This document shows, in pieces, positions 1 through 6,107 of a stretch of DNA of 9,299 nucleotides (position 1 is its first letter; each line of letters starts with the position of its first letter). This DNA is from Verrucomicrobiota bacterium (GTDB lineage Bacteria; Verrucomicrobiota; Verrucomicrobiia; Verrucomicrobiales; Verrucomicrobiaceae). The DNA lies in assembly GCA_023429545.1 (NCBI GenBank), contig JAEYUU010000680.1, positions 1 to 9,299 of the forward strand, in the 5' to 3' direction. The notes under the pieces were generated by a model. The model searched no databases and was not told where the DNA came from. It saw nothing but the letters and a program-made list of their open reading frames with translations. A program made the position numbers and the translations under genes.

Positions 1-591
1 GCTGTCACGCGTGCCACGATTCTCCACGCCGGTGGCGGTGCGGATTCCGTTGTGCAATGTCTCTGCCAGCCACTCACTGCGCCGGTCGCGGATGACCTCA
101 CCCTTCGGCAGGCCGAGCCGGTCACGCAGCCGCATCATGTCGCCCAGCCGCTTGCGGGAGCAGTAGTAGGTCTCGAGTCCTGCCGTGTCGCCGGAGACCG
201 CGTCCGCATTCAGGTGAATGCTCACGAACGCACTCGGCTGGTGGCGGTTGGCAAGATCGATGCGTTTCTCCAGAGAGACGTAAGTGTCATCCCTTCGGGT
301 CAGCACCGTGCGCACTCCGGCGGTGGCGAGGTGCTTTTCCACGCGGCGTGTGATGGCGAGGGACAGATTCTTCTCCAGGACGCCCTGTCCTTGTGTTCCA
401 CCGTCCACACCTCCGTGCCCTGCATCCAGCACCACGGTGAACTCATGCATCGCCAGGTTCTCCGCCGTGGGAACGTAAGCGAGATTGGCAGCCTGCCTGG
501 CCCAGATGGACGGCAGCTGGGTCAGGCAGACCAGTGCGCCCGCGTAGGCGGCATAGGAAATGACATAGCGAATGACCAGACCAACATTCAT
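1..591 (-). CDS. N-acetylmuramoyl-L-alanine amidase (Amidase_3 family), 3' end beyond window
   Basis: Zinc amidase predicted to cleave the bond between N-acetylmuramic acid and L-alanine in peptidoglycan, acting in the periplasm. Translating the minus strand from ATG at 591 gives 197 codons, still open at base 1. The N-terminus has a short hydrophobic stretch (about residues 3-27, VGLVIRYVISYAAYAGALV), a signal or anchor. The catalytic domain starts near residue 50 with VVLDAGHGG. Zinc ligands typical of the family are visible: His59 in DAGHGG, Glu73 in LEKN, His126 in SIHLNAD. The final catalytic Glu, expected in a VLVE-type motif, lies past the window edge. An internal ATG at 450 would remove the export signal, so 591 is preferred. 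There is no Shine-Dalgarno upstream. It is divergent from the LysM lipoprotein gene, a pairing that suggests related wall-remodelling roles. Family call is sure; the subfamily (AmiC-like or germination/sporulation type) is not decidable here. Confidence 0.93.
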   Translation of the reverse strand, partial: MNVGLVIRYVISYAAYAGALVCLTQLPSIWARQAANLAYVPTAENLAMHEFTVVLDAGHGGVDGGTQGQGVLEKNLSLAITRRVEKHLATAGVRTVLTRRDDTYVSLEKRIDLANRHQPSAFVSIHLNADAVSGDTAGLETYYCSRKRLGDMMRLRDRLGLPKGEVIRDRRSEWLAETLHNGIRTATGVENRGTRDS

Positions 592-681
592 GAACGGAAT
601 CGCCGGAGTGAAAGCAAGCAATGCTCAGGGATTGTGAAATTTCCAGTAGATTAAATGGTAAATATTTGTAAATTTCCGGGC
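592..681. promoter_or_regulatory. Divergent promoter region between amidase and LysM genes, with a direct repeat
   Basis: This short AT-rich spacer must hold start signals for both divergent genes. It contains two near-identical blocks on the plus strand, TTGTGAAATTTCC (632-644) and TTGTAAATTTCC (666-677), about 34 bp apart start to start and differing by one inserted base. The sharp drop in GC against the flanking genes supports non-coding regulatory DNA. No good -35/-10 pair could be assigned. The repeat could be a protein-binding site or chance AT-rich sequence. Confidence 0.4.
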
Positions 682-1875
682 ATGCGCACGCTCGTTCCGA
701 AGAGTGAGGGCAGCATTGCCCTCGTCATAGCCATGCTGGGCGGCCTGTTGCTCATGGCGTGCAGCGGGACGCCGGCGTCTGCTGCTGCCGCCACCACGCC
801 TTCATCGAAAGGGAAGGCGAAGTCGCAGACCCTGCCCCCGGCCTATGTGGAGCACAAGGTGACGCGCGGGGAGACGCTGTGGCGCATTGCGCAGAAGCAC
901 AAGACCAGCGTGGGCTCCATCATGGACTACAACCGCATGTCCGACCAGATGGTGCGTGAGGGAATGACGCTGCGGATTCCCACGCCCCGCCCTCAGGACC
1001 CGAAGACCCAGCGCGAGCATCTCCATGTGGTGAAGGGCCGCGAAACCTTCTGGAGCATCGCGGATGAATACGGCATCTCTCCCAAGGCTCTCGCCCAGGC
1101 GAATCCCAATGTGAATCCGAACCGCCTTCACGAGGACATGGAACTTGTGATTCCTGTGGAAGAGCGTGCGGAAGCATCGGCTGCGGGCGCCACTTCCGGC
1201 AACGCGCCTTCGTCTTTGCCAGCGCCCACCCAGCCCGGCATGATGGCGCACAAGGTGGAGGACAATGAGACCTACTACTCCATCGCCAAACGCTACGGCG
1301 TCACGATGGACGCGATGGTGACCGCGAACCCGCAGGTGAAGCCGGAGCGCCTCCGTCCCGGGATGACGGTGCAGGTGCCGAAGACCACGCGACCTCCCGC
1401 GAACACTGATCCTGCGCCTGCGAATAGCGGAGGTTCCTCCGTCGCCAGCGGTCCGAACCAGCGCACGTACAAGATTCGCTCGGGCGATACCATGGCGAGC
1501 ATCGCGCAGAAGCATGGTGTGAGCGAGGCATCACTGCTCAAGGAGAACAAGCTCTCGGAAAACGACCCTTTCTATGTGGATGACGTTCTGAAGATTCCTG
1601 CCGGGCAGTCGGTGCCTCGTGCCAATTCCGGAAACAAGACCGTGGTCCAGCCGGGAGAGAAGCCGGGCACCTCACCGCAGCCTCCGAAACAGCAAACGAA
1701 AGGGAAGGAAGGTTCCATTCCCTCCTACATTGTGAGCGCCGGGGAGGACATCGCGACCATTTGCGATGCCTTCGGCATCTCCCGCCAGCAACTGCTGGAG
1801 TACAATCGGCTTCCCGCCAATGCCCGGCTGAAGACCGGAGACGAGATCATGATCCCTCGCTCGGGAGGACGGTAG
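682..1875 (+). CDS. Lipoprotein with five LysM domains
   Basis: Predicted envelope lipoprotein that binds peptidoglycan glycan through LysM repeats. From ATG 682 it has 397 residues: a basic/hydrophobic signal with a lipobox-like LLMAC (lipidated Cys27), then five LysM modules at roughly 56-100, 113-158, 189-233, 262-306 and 348-392. Each has the typical start (V..GET.W.IA, V..NETYYSIA, IRSGDTMASIA) and ends in an IP or VP pair after a 'G..L/V' turn. Linkers are rich in Pro, Ala, Ser and Gly. No catalytic domain is present, so it is a binding or scaffold protein rather than a hydrolase. ATG 655 is an in-frame alternative adding nine residues, but that stretch is AT-rich and overlaps the spacer repeat, so 682 is preferred. 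Divergence from the amidase recalls LysM proteins that activate amidases (NlpD/EnvC type), though the LytM domain those have is absent. The role is therefore inferred. Confidence 0.9.
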   Translation: MRTLVPKSEGSIALVIAMLGGLLLMACSGTPASAAAATTPSSKGKAKSQTLPPAYVEHKVTRGETLWRIAQKHKTSVGSIMDYNRMSDQMVREGMTLRIPTPRPQDPKTQREHLHVVKGRETFWSIADEYGISPKALAQANPNVNPNRLHEDMELVIPVEERAEASAAGATSGNAPSSLPAPTQPGMMAHKVEDNETYYSIAKRYGVTMDAMVTANPQVKPERLRPGMTVQVPKTTRPPANTDPAPANSGGSSVASGPNQRTYKIRSGDTMASIAQKHGVSEASLLKENKLSENDPFYVDDVLKIPAGQSVPRANSGNKTVVQPGEKPGTSPQPPKQQTKGKEGSIPSYIVSAGEDIATICDAFGISRQQLLEYNRLPANARLKTGDEIMIPRSGGR

Positions 1876-1880
1876 ACCGT

Positions 1881-1912
1881 GGGTGATGCTACGACAACGC
1901 GTACTAGCACCC
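1881..1912. repeat. Imperfect inverted repeat between convergent genes
   Basis: GGGTG(AT)GCTA at 1881-1891 can pair with TAGCACCC at 1905-1912, leaving a two-base bulge and a 13-nt loop. It lies in the 51-bp gap between the LysM stop codon and the transglutaminase stop codon, where a bidirectional terminator would be expected. There is no T-run on either strand, so it would be a weak or non-classical terminator at best. Confidence 0.3.
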
Positions 1913-1926
1913 AGCACCCCGCCGTC

Positions 1927-3090
1927 CTACCGCCGCACCGCGCGCGGTTCCACGCGCAGCCAGGTCTTCTCCGACCAAAAGTCGCCATTCCATGGGGCCA
2001 TGGGTTGCTGGCGGGTGTAGAAGGCGTTTCGATCGAACAGGATCTCCGGCACATAGCGGGAGCCGACTTCTGAGAGGAGTGGGGCTTTTCTCGCTCCGGT
2101 AGTGCCTTCGGTGGATTCCAAGAGGTATTCTTCGCCCTCCAGCCGCACTACTACCCACGCGTGGCCGCCGCGCTCGGCAAAGCGCCCCAGTGCCACGCGG
2201 GCTTCGAAACCGCGGGCGATGAGCCAGTCCGCCAGGAGGATGGCTGAGTCCTCGCAGTCGCCGCGGCCCAGTGCCTGGGTTTCGCGGGCCGTCTGCCAGG
2301 CATCGTTGTCATCCGTCCCAGTATCCTGGGTGTAAACGCATCCTGCAGATACCGCGCGCCAGATGGTCAGTAGTTCGGCCACCCTCGGCTGCTCTTTGGG
2401 AAACATGGCGGGAGGCGCGTAGCCTTCGAGGAACTCATTCACATAGCGGTACCGTCCATCCGAGCCGGAAGCGACCATGGAGTAAACCCTCCGGCAGCCG
2501 CCGCACTCCAACGACAGACTGCGGGTGTGCCGCGGAATCTGGCAGGCCTGCCGTCTTCCGCACAGTGCGCACTCGCTGTAGTAGAGAACGTCTTTTAAGC
2601 CGGAGAGTGCCTCCGGGGTGAAGGCGGGCAACCGCTGGCCCACAATCACACAACCATGCCACCCAAAGCTTCCCCAAGAGGGGCGGACCATCACCGCCAG
2701 GTGAGTGCAGGCCTTGGCGCCGAGTTCAGGCCACGCCTCCAGATTGGCGGAAAGTTCCTCCTCGGTCGCGCGCCAGGTTTGCAGGGCCGCCATCTGCTGG
2801 TACTCGGGAAAGGCATTTTGCGCCTCCTGGATAAGCGCATTCATGTCAGGGATGTCCTGTTCCATGCGGTCGCCGAGCCACTTCTGAAGTTCAGCATCCG
2901 GCAGGAGCCCGCCTACTCGGTGCCGTTGGCGCGCCGCCAGGAGGCGCGTGGACAGGTCATTCTCCAGATCGGAGACCTTGAGCGCCTCTCCGCCTCGCTG
3001 CCGCCACCAAGTGCCCACACTTCCCGCCAGATTTGTCCGCCAGCCCAGACCGAGCAGGGCGAGGACAAGGACAAGAAGAAGGAGGCGCAT
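1927..3090 (-). CDS. Membrane-anchored transglutaminase-like protein with internal zinc-ribbon-like segment
   Basis: 387 residues from ATG at 3090. The N-terminus (MRLLLLVLVLALLGLGW) is one membrane segment or uncleaved signal, so the bulk should lie outside the inner membrane. A helical, charged region follows (about 35-150). Then comes a cysteine cluster, CALC...C...CGGC, with Cys174, 177, 183, 196 and 199: a treble-clef/zinc-ribbon-like spacing. The C-terminal third is transglutaminase-like: GRGDCEDSAILLADWL supplies the nucleophile Cys279, and GGHAWVVV the His310. The third position of the triad, usually Asp after a Y.[VL] strand, reads YLLEST here, so Glu325 may stand in. The family includes proteases, peptide N-glycanases and cross-linkers; the substrate is unknown. 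An upstream in-frame ATG at 3162 would put 24 non-hydrophobic residues before the membrane segment, so 3090 is preferred. There is no Shine-Dalgarno. It is convergent with the LysM gene. Confidence 0.82.
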   Translation of the reverse strand: MRLLLLVLVLALLGLGWRTNLAGSVGTWWRQRGGEALKVSDLENDLSTRLLAARQRHRVGGLLPDAELQKWLGDRMEQDIPDMNALIQEAQNAFPEYQQMAALQTWRATEEELSANLEAWPELGAKACTHLAVMVRPSWGSFGWHGCVIVGQRLPAFTPEALSGLKDVLYYSECALCGRRQACQIPRHTRSLSLECGGCRRVYSMVASGSDGRYRYVNEFLEGYAPPAMFPKEQPRVAELLTIWRAVSAGCVYTQDTGTDDNDAWQTARETQALGRGDCEDSAILLADWLIARGFEARVALGRFAERGGHAWVVVRLEGEEYLLESTEGTTGARKAPLLSEVGSRYVPEILFDRNAFYTRQQPMAPWNGDFWSEKTWLRVEPRAVRR

Positions 3091-3110
3091 TCTGGAAATT
3101 AACGGCACGC

Positions 3111-3129
3111 AGGGTTGCCACGCAACTCT
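3111..3129. repeat. Near-perfect hairpin upstream of the transglutaminase gene
   Basis: AGGGTTGC (3111-3118) and GCAACTCT (3122-3129) form an 8-bp inverted repeat around a CAC loop, with one G·T pair as read on the plus strand. It sits 20 bp upstream of the transglutaminase ATG, so it could be a repressor operator or a 5' leader hairpin. Function is inferred from position only. Confidence 0.4.
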
Positions 3130-3131
3130 GG

Positions 3132-3180
3132 CTGTCCGCAGTGGGTGGGAAACTGAGCCCAACGAGCGGACGGAACTTTT
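3132..3180 (+). repeat. Long two-tier inverted repeat followed by a T-run
   Basis: Outer arms CTGTCCGC (3132-3139) and GCGGACGG (3166-3173) pair over 8 bp with one G·T. Inner arms TGGG (3142-3145) and CCCA (3158-3161) pair across a 12-nt loop. On the plus strand the stem is followed after a few bases by TTTT (3177-3180), resembling an intrinsic terminator, but no plus-strand gene lies upstream for it to end. It may be a leader structure, an operator, or the end of a small RNA. Confidence 0.35.
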
Positions 3181-3315
3181 GCCGCGTTTTCCGCAACCAG
3201 CTCAGAAAGTCGCGGTTGATTCGATGGACATTCCGTTGCATTCATGAAAGCTGGCTGTAAGGCCGGTCGTTATGTCAGTGGATTCCATGCTACAACCTCA
3301 AGCATCTTTTCAGCC

Positions 3316-3606
3316 ATGCCGCAGGTTGCATCACCGCTACTTCCCATTCTTGTTGAGGCCAGAGAGCTCCTGGCCCGGCCGGGGAATGAATTTGCCTGGT
3401 CCAAGTGGAAATGTGCTGAGGACGCGCTGGCGGAGATCGATGTTCACATCTCCCACGTGGACGAAGGCAGGCCGCTCGAGAAGTTCCGCCTGAATCTGCT
3501 CTTCGCGCCCACGGGCAGCATCCAGGAGGTCAGCATGAGCAGCGGATGGAGCAGGCAGTTCATCGAACTGGCCACCCGCTTCGATGAATTGATGGGGAAC
3601 GGGTGA
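3316..3606 (+). CDS. Small protein of unknown function (96 residues)
   Basis: I do not recognise this protein. From ATG 3316 it has 96 residues, with a likely helical first half (LLPILVEARELLARPG, then WSKWKCAEDALAEIDVHI), a central strand-like part (KFRLNLLFAPTGSIQEVSM) and a C-terminal helix (WSRQFIELATRFDELMG). It is acidic, soluble, and has no signal or membrane segment, so it is probably cytosolic. The same frame opens at ATG 3244, but the extra residues look non-coding in composition, so the later start is chosen; GC-rich third positions begin after it. Neither start has a Shine-Dalgarno. It stands alone: divergent from the transglutaminase gene and convergent with the DUF4139 gene, 44 bp apart. 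A real gene is likely given its codon bias and the lack of any alternative gene on the other strand. Confidence 0.65.
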   Translation: MPQVASPLLPILVEARELLARPGNEFAWSKWKCAEDALAEIDVHISHVDEGRPLEKFRLNLLFAPTGSIQEVSMSSGWSRQFIELATRFDELMGNG

Positions 3607-3650
3607 GGACAACATGTTCCCTGGAAGACGAGGCGCTCAACTTCGCAAGT

Positions 3651-5177
3651 TCACCACGTGTAGTGCACGGTGTACGTCACCGTCTTCTCCTCATCAGGTT
3701 TCAGCGTGACACGGTACTCGATTGTCTGCGCGTCCTTTTTGGTGAAGGGCATCGAGGGTTGGCGGATTTCCCAGTTCACCCAGCGGAAGAGGTGCTCCAC
3801 CACGCGGATTTCCACCGGCTCCTTCTTGTGATTGCGCACCTTGATCTCGAAGGACTCGTCCAGCCAGTGGTTCGAGCTGTCGACCTTGAAGTCAGTGCGC
3901 CGGCGTTCACCCACGAGGTCGAAGGCATTGCCCGTATTCACGCGGATGGTTTCATCCTTGGCGGTGTGGTCGATGAGATCCTCACCCACGAACTGCAGGC
4001 GTCCATCGTCATCACGGCGGTAGAAGCGCACCCGGCCACGTGGGAGAGGCATGCCGAGCTTGTTCTGCTCTGAGTTCTTGAACTCACGCATGACCCACAC
4101 CTTCGTCTGGCTCTCACCGCCGAAGTCTTCACGCTGGCGCAGGTACACCATGTTCTGCCCGCGCCATTGATTGGGGTCGATGTATAGGCCGTCATACACG
4201 TAGACGCGCTTGGACTGGACTTCGGCGGCGCGCACAAACTCCACCTGCTTCGTCTCGCGGTCGTGGAGCGTGGTGGCGAGGGGCAGGGTGTAGAGATGAT
4301 ATTCGTCGAAGGACTTCTCAGTCACCTTAGGTGGAGCGTTGGCTTTCATCGCGCCACTCATGGCAAATCCGGCTGTGGTGGCATAGGGGCCCTGATTGGG
4401 ATCCGCGATCTTTGCCACATCTCCTGCAATGAGCTGGATCTTCGCATCGCGGAAGACCTTGCCGCTCTGGTTGTCCATGGTGACCCAGCCGGTGATGTCG
4501 ATCTCATCGCTCTTTTCCGGGGAGATGACGTTGTAGCTCGCATCCCAACTCATGCCGCCGGTCACGTACGAGAGTTCGGCATCGAGCTTCGCTGCCTTGT
4601 CAGCGTGAAGTTGCCAGTCGAGGGTGGGCTTGAGGATGGTATCATCCGCCAGCGCGGGGAAGCGGGGCTGGCCCGGCAGGCTGAACTGAAGCTGGCCCTC
4701 CACCTCAATGATGGGTTGAGCGGCGCCCGTGCTGCCATAGGCCATGGCCATCTGATTCTGGTAGTAAACCTGGCCGTAGCGGCGCATGGCCTGCGGATTA
4801 TGCGGCACGTAGCCGCTGCGGATGATTTTCCCTTTCACCACGCGGTCGGGCTTGTTCTGCTCGCGAACGAAGAACTCTATTTCCTTCCCCTCATGCAGGG
4901 AGAGAAGCAGCGCTTCGCTGATGGGGTCGGCCCGATAGTTCTGCTCCAAGATGGTGACCTTGATGGTGCCCTTGGGATCGCGAAGGATCACCGAGTCCGG
5001 CTCCACCTGCGCGGTGGTTTCCGTGAAGCGCATGTGGTTTTCTCCTTGTTGAAGATCGAGAGGGACCGAATCGCGCACTACGGCGAAGTTCTGGTTGTAG
5101 ATGGTGAGCGAGGTGTCGGCGGATGCGCAGAGTGGGAGCAGCGCCGCGCAGAGGAGCGAACGTGAGAGCGTGTTCAT
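3651..5177 (-). CDS. Secreted DUF4139 domain-containing protein
   Basis: 508 residues with a clear signal peptide, MNTLSRSLLCAALLPLCASA, probably cleaved after Ala20. The mature N-terminus (LTIYNQNFAVVRDSVPLDL, about 23-42) is the beta-rich region that usually precedes this domain. The DUF4139 signature follows at about residues 203-252: YVTGGMSWDASYNVI and GWVTMDNQSGKVFRDAKIQL. The C-terminal half is beta-rich and ends with KPDEEKTVTYTVHYTW, a strand motif typical of the family's C-terminus. DUF4139 is found in many Gram-negative secreted proteins and in MuiA, named for an effect on mucoidy; its biochemical function is not known. Residues 123-155 (Tyr, Gln, Met and Ala-rich) look like a disordered insertion within the N-terminal part. 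It is a single-gene unit, convergent with the small orphan. The start has no Shine-Dalgarno but is fixed by the signal peptide. Confidence 0.9.
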   Translation of the reverse strand: MNTLSRSLLCAALLPLCASADTSLTIYNQNFAVVRDSVPLDLQQGENHMRFTETTAQVEPDSVILRDPKGTIKVTILEQNYRADPISEALLLSLHEGKEIEFFVREQNKPDRVVKGKIIRSGYVPHNPQAMRRYGQVYYQNQMAMAYGSTGAAQPIIEVEGQLQFSLPGQPRFPALADDTILKPTLDWQLHADKAAKLDAELSYVTGGMSWDASYNVISPEKSDEIDITGWVTMDNQSGKVFRDAKIQLIAGDVAKIADPNQGPYATTAGFAMSGAMKANAPPKVTEKSFDEYHLYTLPLATTLHDRETKQVEFVRAAEVQSKRVYVYDGLYIDPNQWRGQNMVYLRQREDFGGESQTKVWVMREFKNSEQNKLGMPLPRGRVRFYRRDDDGRLQFVGEDLIDHTAKDETIRVNTGNAFDLVGERRRTDFKVDSSNHWLDESFEIKVRNHKKEPVEIRVVEHLFRWVNWEIRQPSMPFTKKDAQTIEYRVTLKPDEEKTVTYTVHYTW

Positions 5178-5321
5178 GCAGCGAGCATAACGGCAGGCTC
5201 ACTGCTTCATTGTAAATTGAGTGCAAAGACTATCCCAAGAGGGAAGTGCCGTGCGCTCGTTCATCTTGCTCTGCCCTTTTCCGGACTCACGAGCAAGACC
5301 AAGAACAGGCGTGGCGCCATA

Positions 5322-6092
5322 TCAGGCACTGCGTGCTTTGTTCTCCTGCGCGACGCTCCCGGATACGCACATGATGCGCGTGCGGTGCACGGCATAGAGC
5401 TGGGTGCCGTCATTGGTCTTCGGGAGTCGTGCGCCGCTGGCCCACGGGGAGAATGCAGGAAGCACCCAGCACTCCGGGGGTGCGGATTCTGACTCGTCAG
5501 GTGGCAGCTCGAAGCGCGCCTGCATGAAGGCTGGCATCTTCAGCCGCAGGCCAGCGCCGTCGGAAAAGAGATACGCGGGATGCAGATGTCCTGTGATGTG
5601 GATGCAGTGCCGCTCCTCCGGAGCCAGCCAGCCGTACATCTCCGCCATTCGATGGCCATGGTGGAAGTAGAACCCTTCCTCCATGTGGCTCTCCACGAAG
5701 CCAGAGGCACGGCGCAGCACCGGGGCATCGTGGTTGCCCATGATGCAGATGAGTTCGCACTCCTTGGCAATCCGTGCCACGAGGGCCAGCGTTTCGTCTA
5801 CCGAGCCGGTGCCATCCATCACATCCCCCACCAGGATGACCCGGGCAGGCTGGTAGTGGGTGATGAGCTCACGAAGCCGCTGCTCCACGGTGTGCATGCC
5901 CCACAGGGGGTAGAGACCGCCGTGGCGGTTTCGGTTCAGCTCGTAACCAAAGTGCAGATCGGACACCGCCAGCCAGCGCTGGGACTCGTGCCAGAGGGCG
6001 AGCCGGCTGTCCAGCCACACCTCCGGAGCCACCTTTGCAGTGGCAAACGAGGAACTACCGGTTACAGATGCGATTCCGCTCACGCGGCACAT
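5322..6092 (-). CDS. PdeM-like metallophosphoesterase
   Basis: 256 residues of the calcineurin-like phosphoesterase fold, probably cytosolic, with two metal ions in the active site. All family motifs are present in order: SDLHFGY (Asp45, His47), GDVMD (Asp90), GNHD (Asn120, His121), the FHHGH block (144-147) and TGHLHPA (His169, His171). The lead-in (VWLDSRLALWHESQRWLAV) and the closing block LPAFSPWASG match the ligase-associated PdeM type, which hydrolyses phosphodiesters, rather than Ser/Thr phosphatases. In many bacteria pdeM sits beside a DNA ligase and a DEXH helicase; neither is here, so a DNA-damage role is only a possibility. The start is uncertain: ATG 6092 gives a Ser/Thr-rich N-terminus of about 20 residues unlike the family, and in-frame GTG codons at residues 21 and 25 are plausible alternatives. 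The C-terminal tail past residue 225 looks poorly conserved. It is divergent from lysS with 15 bp between start codons. Confidence 0.88.
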   Translation of the reverse strand: MCRVSGIASVTGSSSFATAKVAPEVWLDSRLALWHESQRWLAVSDLHFGYELNRNRHGGLYPLWGMHTVEQRLRELITHYQPARVILVGDVMDGTGSVDETLALVARIAKECELICIMGNHDAPVLRRASGFVESHMEEGFYFHHGHRMAEMYGWLAPEERHCIHITGHLHPAYLFSDGAGLRLKMPAFMQARFELPPDESESAPPECWVLPAFSPWASGARLPKTNDGTQLYAVHRTRIMCVSGSVAQENKARSA

Positions 6093-6107
6093 TTGAAATC
6101 ACAACTC

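Noticed and set aside
52..654. Plus-strand open frame of 200 codons
   Set aside because: It is antisense to the amidase, whose zinc-site motifs are clear on the minus strand; the forward translation has no recognisable domain.
2656..3102. Plus-strand open frame of 148 codons
   Set aside because: Antisense to the transglutaminase-like gene and without domain features of its own.
3639..3651. AACTT-CGC-AAGTT hairpin between the convergent small gene and DUF4139 gene
   Set aside because: The stem is only 5 bp, AT-rich, lacks a T-tract, and overlaps the DUF4139 stop codon; too weak to call a terminator.
4263..5165. Plus-strand open frame of 300 codons
   Set aside because: It lies wholly opposite the DUF4139 gene; long antisense frames are expected with strongly GC-biased third codon positions.
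5265..5297. CTTGCTC/GAGCAAG inverted repeat after the phosphoesterase gene
   Set aside because: The arms are only 7 bp with a 19-nt loop and no T-run on the minus strand, so it is not a credible terminator.
5580..6107. Upstream extension of the lysS frame
   Set aside because: The added 176 residues are antisense to the phosphoesterase and resemble no LysS N-terminal domain; conserved LysS sequence begins at 6108.
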